Assembly (NCBI GenBank): GCA_017562135.1
Contig: QEYB01000266.1
Location: 1,333,427-1,397,426 of the forward strand
DNA: 64,000 nucleotides
DNA from: Dipylidium caninum
Lineage: Eukaryota > Platyhelminthes > Cestoda > Cyclophyllidea > Dipylidiidae
Reading direction: 5' to 3'
Below the pieces are notes generated by a model. The model saw only the letters and a list, made by a program, of their open reading frames with translations. It searched no databases and was not told the origin of the DNA. The position numbers were made by a program, and so were the translations under genes. Within the stretch, counting starts at the first letter, position 1. Each line of letters begins with the position of its first letter. Positions 51,923 through 61,683 of the stretch are shown one piece after another.

Positions 51923-53823
51923 CCACAGCAAGAACGCCACAGACACCAATGTCATCGTCGTGCGCATCGTTTCCTCTACCTCCTCCTCTCCTCGCCTCAC
52001 CTCACCTCACCGCACCTCTCCCCGCCACGTACACACATACACGCACACAACGCATCGGTGCGCTTTGTCATCCCACCTCACATTGTGGCCATCAAGGCCT
52101 ATCTTCGTCTTGTCTTCTTTCCGTAATTTGCCCTGCTGCACCTCACTACACGCCGCCACTCGATACAGCGACATTTCCAACGCTCGCATGCAGTATTGGC
52201 ACGTCTTTCCGCCTCACACCTTCACCCTCCGAGGAAGCAGTTGCCACTCCTGTCCAGAATAATGTGCCGCTGCCTCGACCACACCTGGGCCTTCACTGCC
52301 TCACACATCCACTACGCACACGTCACACGGCACACGTCACACGGCACACGCCAGTCCTCCCACCCACTGCTCTGAGGCCGCCGCTGCCTCGCATCATCCC
52401 CATACCGTCTGTCGGTTGCAACGCAACCTCATCGTCGGTCAAGTGACATTCGACTCACTCTCAGTGGTACCACACACGTCTCCTACTGTGCAAAACAGTG
52501 AACACGAGACGCTTTTCCTGATGCATGCCCACAGAAAGGCTTCACTCGAAGGACCTCCATGCACCTCACGTGTGCCTCCATAGGAACCATTGCAGCTGCG
52601 AGCACGAAACTCTCTCGCGAGGAGATCAGATCTCCTGCGAAGGCAACCAACCAACCGCCGAACATTTCGCTCCATCACAACCCCATATCGCGCGATGTAA
52701 TGCAACTAGCACAACCACTAGAACTTGGATGCCCCCCCTCCTCGTCCTCCTCGCCCTCGTCGTCGTCCCCTTCTTCCTCCTCTTCCTCCTCTTCCTCCTC
52801 GTCCTCCTCATGCACCATTGCACCATGCATTGCATCGTGCGACGATTGACGTTGACCACATGAGCGTGGGTCATGCAGCCTCGCCACAGTCTGTGCAAGA
52901 AGACCAGGGCTGAGGGGCAGCCCACTCAGGCATCTACATGCTCCACAATTCCACTCCCTCACTCTCCCTCACTCTCCCTCCCTCTCCCCCTTCCTTTCTC
53001 TTCGCTAGCAGTCCCTCATTTCTCTCTTAATCTCTGTCTTTTAACCTGGCCAATGTTATCCACCACCACCCACCACCACCCACTGCCACCCAGCCTCTCT
53101 TCACTCTCTTCTTGCCGTAGTCACAGCCACAATACCTACCTGGCCTCACCAACTCACCTCCTCATCCTGTATGTCGCCAAGCTACTCGTTTCATGCCACT
53201 TCAGCTCACCTCACCTCCTATCCCCTTACCGAGGTCTTCTCTTTCTACTCACTCGACTGCCACTACCACTATTAATACTACTACTACTACTACTGCCGCC
53301 ACTGACGCCGCCACCACTCCCGCTACCACTTCCGCAGTCACCGGGTGACACTGCTTCTGCGACGACTGCCACTCGCGTGTGAGGCGACTGGAGAGTGGGC
53401 AGAGGCGGGCGAAAGTAGACCAAGTGAAGTGGAGATGAGGAAAGCATGTCCACCGCGCGGGGCTGCTCAGACAGAGCAGATGACCACAACGAGTGGCCAC
53501 GTGGTGGCAGCTCATGGGAAGGGGGGTTGAGTGGAGCAACTACACCACGTGACCCCTTCGTGCTCCAGTCTCCATGCCCAAGTCACAACACACACTGTTA
53601 GCTGACTCGCGATTCTGCGTGGCCGACCACTCGGCCTCACCCCATCAGCCTGGCCCGACCATGGCCACGTGGACACGCATCAGATGAGCAGAGTGTCAAC
53701 CTCGCCTCTTACATCGACTCTGCTTCAATGCGTGTATGCGCGTGTGCATGTGCGTGTGCGTGTTCGTGTGGAGAGCGAGATGTCGTGAGCGACAACGATG
53801 TGACGATGTGCTCTTCTCGTCGC

Positions 53824-54084
53824 CTAACGTGGCGGCGGATAGGGAGGAGGGGGATAGAAGTGAGGATAGTAGGGGTTGGGTCGCTGAGTCGTCGTCAGCT
53901 GTTCGAGGTAGCTGTTGGCGATCGAGGAGGGGGAAGAGGAGGCAACCGACGAGTCGCGTGAAACCAGTGCGTAAGTTGACACGCCGTGCAACAGGCTCGC
54001 GTTGGCGTGTGAGATGCCTGGCCCAGTGCTCCGTCCACCTCGGAATGCGTTCGTCTTCGTCTTCGTCTCCGACTCCTCCATCAC
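53824..54084 (-). CDS. sim: SIM terminal exon
   Basis: The acceptor (ctaccacaccgag, AG at 54086-54085) is in phase 0 with the preceding exon. The frame runs about 86 codons to a TAG. It is Ser-rich and ends in a Tyr/Pro-rich tail ([19 protein letters not shown]), like a C-terminal activation or repression region. There is no conserved domain. Its place in the gene rests on strand, phase and a strong donor upstream. Confidence 0.6.
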   Translation of the reverse strand: MMEESETKTKTNAFRGGRSTGPGISHANASLLHGVSTYALVSRDSSVASSSPSSIANSYLEQLTTTQRPNPYYPHFYPPPPYPPPR

Positions 54085-54660
54085 CTCGGTGTGGTAGCGG
54101 TGTGAGGGGATCCGGGAGGAGGAATATGAGGAGGAGGAGGAGGAGGAGAGCAGGAGGATGGGTAGAAGCAGGTCTTTGCCACGTCAACGTCGACTCGGGC
54201 TCTGTCTGTCGCTCTGCCTCTCAGTTCAGTCCTGGTTCTGTCACTCACCGCGGTGTTGCTGTGCCTGACGGCAGTAGTGCAGGCATAGGGGATGGAGGAC
54301 GAGGAGGCGGAGGCGGATAGACACGCGAACCACGCGTTATCTGCTCCATCTTCCGCTTTCGTGTCGAAGCTTCCACGGAAACGAGGAGTATAGGCGAAGC
54401 ACTCTCGTGGATGCGGGTAGACAGAATGCGACATTTCCACTGGCACAGTATTCTGTGAAGGATGGCAGCGCTTCCGTCTGACGGTGTTGGCGCAGGAGGG
54501 CACGAGGCTGGCAAGACCAGTTGAATGGCTGGCGGGCATGCACCGCACCTGATTCACGTCGAACTTCGTCCCGCCGGCCTGAACCTCCCTGAATGACAGA
54601 AGTTCGACTTACTCGCCTTCTAAACCATGGCAGCAGTGCACCATCAGTCAACGCGCGGTC

Positions 54661-54698
<38 letters not shown>

Positions 54699-57600
54699 AA
54701 ATGACACCTCGTCTGTTAGTCTGGATGCACACCAAATCGGGTACGAAGTGGGTCAAAATTCTCGAACCCTGAACGGCGAAGCCACAGCCACAGACACACA
54801 ACTCGGGAGGCACACATGCACTAATCTGGGACGCTCCACCTCACCCGCGTGAACAGTCGAATGCACCAATTGTGCCTTGCTGCACGTGACCATCTTCACA
54901 CCACATCAAAGAACCTGATTTGTCTGTCGTTGCTCGTCACCCGACCTCTATCAGGAAGGTCGGAACGCAGCATTCTTCTCTCTCATCCTATTCCTTCCAT
55001 CCTCAACACCATCAGGCACGGAGTAAATGCGGCCACTGTGTGAAATGGACTTTGTGCACCCGTGTTTACAGGCCACGAAGAACATCAACCGCCGACGTGG
55101 AAGGCGACGCTGAGTGGGGCAGAAATTCCCACCACGAAGTCGTGCGTCGAGATTTTGCCAAATTTCTGATCGGCGGTGAGGGCAACAGTCCGTCTGGTGA
55201 GAGCCCTCGTTTGGGGAAGGCTGCGCGACATTCGGTGCTGGTGGGTGCTGGTGCTGGTGCTGGTGCTGGTGTTGGTGCTGGCGGTGGCGGTGGCTGTGGC
55301 GGTGACAATGACGGTGGCTTTGGTGCACAGTGGACGACACCAACGTCGTCTTCCACCTTGCACCAACGAAGTCACTGGTGACGAGGCAAGGGGTTGACGG
55401 TTCCGCGGGAAATTCATTCTGCCTCAGGAAGCCTTCACTTTCACTCCCTACCGTTGTGACCTCAACAACCACAAGCACAACTACAACTACAACACAAACA
55501 AGGACCACCACAGCCCTAACGACTGCTAAGGCAACAACCACAAAACCAGTGATGGAAGCAGCCGCAGCAGCAACTGAAAGAAGAAGACGATGCAGATGAG
55601 GAAGAGGGAGTGGAGTGGAGTGGAGTGGAGTGGAGTGGAGAGGAAGGGAGAAAGGGAGAGGGGGAGAGAGGGAGAGAGGGAGCGAGGGAGCGAGGGAGCG
55701 AGGGAATAGCAGAGCAGCGACGAAGGTGAATGCAATTGCATACAATTGCATGCATACACCATCCATCCTCACCTCTTCCTGTGAGCCCCAGCAACCATGA
55801 GTGGGAACGATTGTTGTGTGCAAGCATGCGTGTGTATATTTGAGGGTATGCGTGCACGTGAGAGAAGAAGATTTCCTGTGTGTGTGTGTGTGTGTGTGTG
55901 TGTCGCGATGAGACAAATGCCGCAGTGGTGAATGAGCACTCGCCTCACGTAACTGGGCCATGCAGGTGGCATGGGTAAACATGTGAGCCCACACGCCCAC
56001 ACACCCTCACTCGGGCGCGGGAGTCCCGTTGAGTGCGGCACCAGCGAGCCGCCCTGCCCCGCCCCGCCCCGCGCCCGCTGCCACTCCCACGTCTTCCGCT
56101 GCACTCGCACGGTTGTTGCTGTCACGAGGGCGACGGAGACGCGAACAACTCCGTGAAATTAAACACTCTTCCGTCACGTCTTACCGATCGGTGACCTCGA
56201 CACCGCAGTCTTGACACGCTTCAAGTTAATCTCACGATCCACGCCACGTGTCCACCACAATACACGCACACATGACAGATCAGGCGTGAAACAGAACAAA
56301 ACATATTAGGCCACATGAGCAACTCTACTGCCTGCGAGCCTGTGCTGTGGCGGCTGACGAAGCCACGCAATGCATCCAACCAAACCTAAACGCGACATCT
56401 TCACCCCACACCATCTGCGAAGCATCCTCCGTCACATGCGCTCACACTCACATCCGCATGGAAACCCTCTGCAGTGCCCTTCTCCATGCACGCATCAAGT
56501 GGCGCGAGAGAGCAGCCATTTGGCCAAGTGGAGCACTGTCGACGAGTAACGCACTGCTCCCCTCCCACACTCTCCGCCCCTCCATTCCACGGAGCCGTCC
56601 TTCTCGCGCCACAGCACGTATGTCTTCGCCGTCGTCGTTCGCCCAACTGGTCGACGTGTCTCGACTAAGAACACATATATGCTTCTTTGCACATGGGTGC
56701 TCTGGGGACGAGAACCACCTTGGGCGGTGGTGAACCCATTTCGCTCACTTCTACCCCCCCTCCCCCCCTCCATCCACCTCCACCTCGAGTCCTCCGGCAG
56801 GAGGAGGAATTTCGGATGAAGTGGGAACTCACTGCCTGGCCCTACCTGCCGCCCAGCTTGTGTGTGTACGGGCGTGGCTGCCAAGTGCTCACCGCCTTGT
56901 GAGATGGAGAAAGGGAGGAAGGGAGGGAGGGAGGGAGGGAGGGGGAGAGAGAGGAGACAGGTGAGGCAAGAGCACATTCGATCCACACATTCTACGCGCA
57001 GTGGACGACTTACGTGAGGACATAGGCGACAGCGACCACACAATCCGATTTGGATCCACGCGAGTTACGCAGGATGGTGGCGTGTACCTGCATCCACACC
57101 CACCCGCCGTACTTGCAGAGCAGTCGCAATAGCGCGTGGTTATTTGGCCCTTCGATAGCACTGCAAGGAAAAGAGAAGATGGGCAAGGAGGCGGAGGCGG
57201 AGGCGGAAGCGGAAGCGGAAGCGGAGGAGGAGATGGGGACGAGATTCCACAAATGCCTTGAAGTACTCACTTACGCGTTGTGTGGCACGTCCGGAGGTCT
57301 GCAGCGTCTTCAGCGTGAATCAGTTGGTAGAGTGACTTGTCAACGATCTCCTTCGCCTGGTACCCGGTCAAGACCTGGAGGCTGCAGAAGGAAATCAACT
57401 CAGTGACGCGGTTTTACATGCGCTCGCCTTCTCCGTGGGCACCTTTCCGCACCGCCTCCCACCTGTCCAGTGCCTCGTCTCACCTCACCTTGGTCGTCAG
57501 GCCTCACTAGACTCTCGAAACTGCCATTCGCCCTCCGGTTCCCTTCCGTCAACAATAAATGGCCTCCATGGTGTCCTCCAAGTCCCCCACTCTGCATGCA

Positions 57601-60600
57601 CCGGCGACGCACTACCATCTGCCAACTGGCACGCACGTAGGCAATGCAACTGGTGACGAGGCGCACAACAAGTCCGCGACCAATTGCCTCCACGTGGCCA
57701 CCCGCAGCGGTGCCTGACAGCTCTAGTTGACAGGTTGGCCAAGGAGAGCGGACTGGCAGCTCGTCTCGCTGTTGCGACAACCGCCTGCTCGTGGTTGAGC
57801 TGCTACTACGCCCACAGCTCGACGAGGCCGACGAAGCCGACGACGTCGGAGAAGAAGAGTCAACAGAAGAAGAAGAAGAAAAAGAGGGAGGGGGGAGAAA
57901 AGAAGATGAAAAGGAAAAAGTAGAAGAGGAGAGGAGAGGAGAGGAGAGGCGTAAGGGAGAGAAAGGGAGGACTTGAGGGTCTTGGCGATGACGTATTAAC
58001 AACGTCGTCCTCGTCGTCCTCGTCGTCCTCGTCGTCCTCGTTGTTCTCGTTGTTCTCGTCGTCGTAGTCGGCAATCACAGACGTTCGCCCAGAACCTGGC
58101 TCATCACAATGATCCAAATCACCTGTTTCAGACTTCGCAACCATCTTCACCAAACACTTCCAACTGATTTCTACATGCCCGTGCAGCTTTTCTACCTTGT
58201 TGAAATTCCTATCAAACACGGTGGCGTAAAGGGACTTCATCCGAAGCCATGGCTACCCTGTCGCTCCACACTTAACACTAACGTGAACCGGCTGTTGACT
58301 TAGTTAGTTTGCTCCGTCAGTGTGTGTGGGTTAAGTGATCCACGTGGAGTGCCGAACATGCGCCACAAACCATGTGCTACGTGTTTCGACACCAGTGGTT
58401 GTCATGGGAAGAGACAGAACTTTCCGGCAGACATTGGAGGAAAGGAGGACTCACTGCTCATCAGCATACGTTATCTCCAAGCCCAGACCAGCACGGAACA
58501 TGAACATATCGCGACCCATTTTGACCTCAGTCGAGTTCCCATTTGCCGCAGGCAACGTCGAGGCGATGGCAGAGAGACGACAAACCTCCTTTCGCGGACC
58601 GCCTCGCGCGTCCACCATGCCGGCTGCGATGTAACCGCCGAAATGCAGAGCCTCGAGGGAAAGTGGTGCGCCTAATCGGATCATCCTCCACAACACGTTT
58701 ATGCTAATTCCGTCAGGCTCACCTTGTAGCCCTCACAGCTCAGTCCACTAGCGCGTCTGGAGAGGAGGCACTTGACACGAAGAGTGAAGCGACGCTCGAA
58801 CAGGAAATTCTGCGGCAGGAAGACGCGGACAAAAGGAGCAAAATAAGCAATGCGAGGGGAGGGGAGGGAGGACTGGGCTGGGCTGGGCTGGGCTGGGGTG
58901 GGTGGGGTGGGGTGGGCGTGGGGTGGGGGGGGAAGGGACCGAAATGAAGGTGATTAACAGACGTTGCGGCTCCATTCTCACCTCTCTTCGTGCTGTTCAC
59001 TTTCGCCTTCTCCTCCGGCTGTAATTGCAACATCTTGTCAAGGTCATCGCGGTCCTCCTCCTTCACGCTCGACGCAAACCGGGTGCCCGTCACATCCCAC
59101 TACAAGGGAGAATGGAAGGGTGAGAGTGACTCGAGCTCCACTGTCTCGTGTGTCCTCTTGCGGTGTGTTCGCACCTTAGACAGTCCCAAAAGGGTCTTCA
59201 CCGTCTCACCGATGTAGATGACGAAGCCTGTGGCGGAGAGGACGAGGGGGAAGCCATCCAGCGCCTTGACCACATAGTGGAGACTGGTAAAAAATGACAT
59301 TGCAGAGGAGACGGAAGGGAGAAAGGTGGAGGTGGAGTATTGCAGGAGCAGGAGCAGGAAGAGGAGGAGCAGGAGGAGGAGGAGGAGCAGGCAGCAGGAG
59401 GAGGAGGAGGAGGAGGGAAGGAAGGAAGGAGAGAAGGAAGAGACGAGGGAGGTAAAACAAGGTGATGTGGGGGGTAGTGGTTTGGGGGGGGGGGGGCGGA
59501 CGGGAGAGGAGGAATTACCTTCAGCGTAGCGTTGCTCAGTGGGCCTTCCAAGGGCAGAGCACAGACTGCCTCTTCCTCTTCTGTAAACAGATACATGGTT
59601 ACGTTGACGGGTCCAGTCTGCATGCCGACTGTGCAGCGAGTGGGGCGATTGCGTGAAAGACAGTCGAACCTCTTGTCTCCCATCACCTCCCATCACCTGC
59701 CATCATCATCTCTCCTCTCCCGTAACAAACACCACCGCCTTGCCGCCCTCCCGTTTTGTGTCCCTTCCCATCCACTCATGCACACAAACACACGACCACC
59801 TCACCCTCAGCCGCTCGTGCACCCACCTACCCATGTAGACGGTGGGTGGAGGGGGAGGCACAGTGGTTGTGTGTTTACTTGACCCCAGTGGAAGACGCGT
59901 GGCCGCGTGTGACGATGGCCCTTCTGGTACACGAGGAAACGCATCTTGCATTCGAAAGACCCGCTGTGACAATCCCGGGGTCACCCAACTCCCCTCTCGC
60001 CCCCAGTCCGTGTTTGTACGCGAAAGGTCCCCTTCATTAACACACACATAAGCTGCGAAGCTGCCTGTTAGCCCTTCTCAGGCAGGGTTTTGTAGGCGGG
60101 CGAGGCGGGCGAGGCGGGCGAGGCGGGCGAGGCGGGCGAGGCGGGCAGGGAGAGGGGAAGGGGGAGGGAAGGGAAAGGAAGGGAGGCATGGACGGAGGTC
60201 GGAAGTGGGGAGAAGAGGGATGCAGGGGAAGGAGAGGAAGAAGGGGAAGAAGAGGGCGAGAGGAGAGATTAGACTGGAATGCGTTCAATTGCTCACTTCA
60301 TGTCCCCCTCCCCCTTTCCCTCCCCCTTTCCCTCCCCTTTCACCACATCGCCCTTAATTACCTTGTTTTGTGGGACTATTGTTCTCCTGGCTAAGTCTTC
60401 ACCACCCTCCCCCTTCCTAATGAATCTGCTCTCGCCTCTCCGTGTAATATGCTCTCAGGACGGGAGAGCACGTCTCCCTGCGATTAGCCGAACAAGGCCC
60501 TCTTGGTGCCTCCGTGAGATCCTCTTCTTTTTCTTTTTCTTCTTCTTCTTCTTCTTCTTCTTCCGCCTCTCTCCTCACCCTCCTCCCAGTCCATTCAACC

Positions 60601-61683
60601 TCTCCGCCCTCTCACCACCTGGCCCCATGGCCACACGCTGTAATGCGTTGTTCGCGCTGAAATTACGGTGATGGGGATTTGTGTAGGGACAGTGAACTCG
60701 GTGAGCTGCTGGCCACAGAGAGGGGCGCTCTAATGAAGCAGCGACCTCATCAATGTGAACTCAGCTGAGAAAGACTTGCATCAACCCCTCCGAGTCTATC
60801 CACCTCAAGTCCTACTAACTGACTGCCTCTTTGTTACCGAATGCAAGGGAGGTAGCAACTCCAACTTACCATGAGCAAACATGTCCCTAATCTTCAGAAA
60901 GTTCGTGGTCAACCGAATTATCGAGGCTTTGTCCAGCATCACCTTATCATTAGGGGGTAGTGGCAGCAGCCGCGACAGACTCTCGTATTCCGTGTTCTCG
61001 TTCTTACGTCGGGTGCGAGCAGCGTTCTTCGATTTCTCCCTCACTCTCGGTGAGTGCGGACGTAGTGCAGTCGTGTTCAGCGGTGCGACGAATGACGTGC
61101 TCGCATCACTCCTACCGCTGACGCTGCTGTTGCTCTCACCAATTCCTCGGCTCCCGCCGTCACCGTCACCGTCGCCTCCAACACTGACATTACTGCTGGC
61201 GCCACTGCTGACGCTAACAACCGTCTTATCGGATGTGACGGTTGACAGTGGCGGTGGCGGTGGCGGTGGCTTTGGTGATAGTGTGAGGGTATGCTGCACT
61301 CATGGCTTCCGCGGATTGTTGGGAGAACATCCAGAGTGGCGGAGATGTGCACTGACAGTGCTCGTGGAATGGGTTCTGGGCACAGAGTTGAGGGAAATGG
61401 ATGGATGGATAGGATGTCTGGCATGAGCCATGGCGCTGACCCAACATCGCGTTGTAATATGACTGGAGGGGAGAGTACGCCTCATCGTAGTGGAAGCGTG
61501 GTCCGAAGCGTCTGCAGGAAGTGGACAAGAGACAGTTAAAGTGTAGGGACAAGTGCACATAGAACTCGCGATCTGTGCGTAGGTGAGGGGAAAACACAGC
61601 CCTCGAGACTCTTACTCGTATTCCTCGTGCTCCACACTCTTCCCACCCTCCTCCTCACTGTCATCCTCTCGACTGCCGTCCAT
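53824..61683 (-). CDS. sim: Single-minded-type bHLH-PAS transcription factor
   Basis: Single-minded factors dimerise with ARNT/Tango through bHLH and PAS domains and direct midline and neural cell fate. Reading leftwards the exons are 61683-61616 (ATG), an exon starting at 61511 whose coding ends at 60870 (bHLH), tentatively 59963-59879, then 59283-59175 and 59099-58982 (PAS-A), 58809-58723, 58651-58455, 57381-57275 and 57160-57014 (PAS-B), 54578-54249, and 54084-53824 (stop). SIM is preferred over NPAS/trachealess because of [42 protein letters not shown] and [11 protein letters not shown]. Oddities are a Ser/Gly-rich extension before the bHLH (SIM normally starts at the bHLH), unresolved joins after 61511, after 58982 and between 57014 and 54578, and a one-base frame break in PAS-B. 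The gene identity is firm; the full exon chain is not. Confidence 0.85.
54249..54578 (-). CDS. sim: Penultimate SIM C-terminal exon
   Basis: 110 codons with clean borders: acceptor attcagggaggttcag (AG at 54580-54579) and donor ACCGCG|gtgagtgac (GT at 54248-54247), both phase 0. The peptide is low in acidic residues, with Cys and Tyr scattered through it ([20 protein letters not shown]). No domain is recognised. It is assigned to SIM by position and phase with the terminal exon. Confidence 0.55.
54662..54694. repeat. (GT)n microsatellite, about 16 units
   Basis: Perfect GT dinucleotide run, upstream on the minus strand of the 54578 SIM exon and therefore probably intronic. Confidence 0.95.
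55233..55306. repeat. (TGGTGC)n / GGTGGC hexamer repeat
   Basis: Near-perfect TGGTGC units pass into GGTGGC units. All minus-strand frames across it are open (Gln/His, Pro/Ala or Ser/Thr repeats), so coding status cannot be judged. It may be part of an unresolved middle SIM exon (about 55440-54970), whose frames outside the repeat look protein-like ([19 protein letters not shown]). Confidence 0.8.
55608..55640. repeat. (GGAGT)n simple repeat
   Basis: About six GGAGT units followed by purine-rich GGGAGAGAGGGAGCGA repeats to about 55705. Confidence 0.9.
55877..55903. repeat. (GT)n microsatellite
   Basis: Perfect GT run of about 13 units within the SIM locus. Confidence 0.95.
57014..57160 (-). 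CDS. sim: SIM PAS-B exon with one-base frame break
   Basis: The acceptor is ttccttgcag (AG at 57162-57161) and the donor CTCAC|gtaagt (GT at 57013-57012). Entering in the phase left by the previous exon, it reads [10 protein letters not shown], matching the SIM PAS-B block (K)GQ(V)TTKY. After that Tyr/Cys codon the conserved [13 protein letters not shown] to VAVAYVLT block continues in the next frame, so one base appears to be missing near 57128. An alternative acceptor (atcgaag, AG at 57151-57150) would keep an open frame but replace the KGQITTRY block. Confidence 0.8.
57275..57381 (-). CDS. sim: SIM PAS-B exon (N-terminal half)
   Basis: Begins after tttccttctgcag and ends ACGC|gtaagt. The reading [19 protein letters not shown] then [11 protein letters not shown] matches VTGYEPQDLIEKTLYxxVHxxD of single-minded. 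Phase (2 in, 1 out) fits the exon ending at 58455. Confidence 0.85.
57849..57970. repeat. Polypurine (GA-rich) tract
   Basis: Almost uninterrupted A/G over about 120 bp, in a SIM intron. Confidence 0.85.
58004..58069. repeat. (TCGTCC)n / (TCGTTG)n repeat
   Basis: Tandem TCGTCC units followed by variant TTGTTC units, inside a SIM intron. The open minus-strand frames over it (Asp/Glu or Thr/Arg repeats) are products of the repeat. Confidence 0.9.
58455..58651 (-). CDS. sim: SIM inter-PAS exon
   Basis: With the acceptor at actttccctcgag (AG at 58653-58652) the exon joins the previous one in phase 0. The joined reading GYK then ALHFGGYI parallels GYKVIHCSGYL of SIM. It continues to [20 protein letters not shown], matching ITEIKxxxNMFMFRASLDL at the start of PAS-B. 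The donor is GAGCA|gtgagt. Confidence 0.85.
58723..58809 (-). CDS. sim: SIM exon at PAS-A end
   Basis: 29 codons between cttcctgccgcag and TACAAG|gtgagc. The reading [16 protein letters not shown] then [10 protein letters not shown] aligns with ERSFFLRMKCVLAKRNAGL(T)C(S)GYK, one of the most diagnostic SIM blocks. The phase at its 5' border (0) does not match the preceding exon if that exon uses its best donor (phase 1). A donor 28 nt further on (TCT|gttaat) would fit. Confidence 0.85.
58873..58932. repeat. (GGGCT)n / GGGGT G-rich repeat
   Basis: GGGCT units grade into GGGT and GGGG runs, in the SIM intron where the exon phase is unresolved. Confidence 0.85.
58982..59099 (-). CDS. sim: SIM PAS-A exon (second part)
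   Basis: Acceptor ttctcccttgtag. Reads [19 protein letters not shown], corresponding to QVELTGNSIYEYIHPxDHDEM of PAS-A, then a charged linker. The best donor is AAGAGAG|gtgaga (phase 1). Confidence 0.8.
59175..59283 (-). CDS. sim: SIM PAS-A exon (first part)
   Basis: Acceptor attttttaccag, donor TCTAAG|gtgcga. Reads [14 protein letters not shown] then [15 protein letters not shown], matching LLQTLDGFVFVV and MYISETASVHLGLSQ of single-minded PAS-A. Confidence 0.88.
59343..59440. repeat. GGAGCA/GGA purine-rich repeat
   Basis: Imperfect AGGAGC and AGG units, then GGAAG units, in the SIM intron before PAS-A. Confidence 0.85.
59879..59963 (-). CDS. sim: Tentative SIM linker exon between bHLH and PAS-A
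   Basis: The bHLH exon ends in phase 1 and the PAS-A exon begins in phase 2, so at least one exon must lie between them. This 85-bp segment (acceptor gggattgtcacag, donor GTCAA|gtaaac) has exactly the needed phases and stays open (reading HASSTG near the end). The peptide itself is not conserved, so support is structural only. Confidence 0.35.
60095..60148. repeat. 9-bp GC-rich tandem repeat (GGCGGGCGA)n
   Basis: About six near-perfect 9-bp units in a SIM intron; the G-run spacing could allow quadruplex formation. Confidence 0.9.
60521..60563. repeat. (TTC)n pyrimidine repeat
   Basis: TTC triplets with interrupted T runs; on the minus strand this is a (GAA)n tract within a SIM intron. Confidence 0.9.
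60870..61511 (-). CDS. sim: SIM bHLH exon with N-terminal extension
   Basis: The acceptor cacttcctgcag (AG at 61513-61512) continues the first exon in phase and reads [16 protein letters not shown] and on to a stop near 61224. The bHLH lies in the next frame, open from 61299 to 60870: a Pro run, Ser/Gly-rich sequence, then the basic region [12 protein letters not shown] and helix-loop-helix to [18 protein letters not shown] (61041-60877). The donor is CTCATG|gtaagt. A short unresolved intron probably switches frames between about 61340 and 61100; several GT and AG pairs could do it. Confidence 0.75.
61616..61683 (-). CDS. sim: SIM first coding exon
   Basis: ATG at 61683 opens a short acidic peptide ([14 protein letters not shown]) ending at a strong donor (TACGA|gtaaga, GT at 61615-61614). 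Its phase 2 end fits the next acceptor at 61512. Assignment rests on phase and splice consensus. Confidence 0.55.

Larger units (their letters stand above)
49994..53823. other. Repeat-rich spacer between FBF1 and SIM 3' ends
   Basis: The region holds a poly-G tract near 50250, C/T-rich low-complexity stretches (51960-52060 and 52735-53350, including CTC and CTA triplet runs), GGA-rich sequence near 51190-51260 and a diverged 146-bp direct repeat. Open frames here (for example 51868-52446 +, 51146-51478 -, 52873-53382 +) are biased by these repeats. I support no gene. Confidence 0.45.

Noticed and set aside
51868..52446. 192-codon plus-strand frame rich in Ser, Thr, Pro and His
   Set aside because: C/T-rich low-complexity DNA yields open frames in several phases; no motif or splice support.
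54951..56000. 349-codon open frame on the minus strand
   Set aside because: Its openness comes from CA/GT, purine and TGGTGC repeats giving His, Thr, Leu/Val and Gln runs. Part may overlap a SIM middle exon, but the frame as a whole is not a gene.
57400..58074. 224-codon minus-strand frame beginning with Thr/Arg repeats
   Set aside because: It is a translation of the TCGTCC repeat and the polypurine tract inside a SIM intron.
58100..58240. Minus-strand peptide ([17 protein letters not shown]) considered as an extra SIM exon
   Set aside because: The exons at 58651-58455 and 57381-57275 join directly in phase and match adjacent PAS-B residues, so nothing is needed between them.
59100..59696. 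Long minus-strand frame with poly-Leu/Ser
   Set aside because: It reads through the GGA/AGC repeat in an intron; only the out-of-frame PAS-A exon in this interval is conserved.
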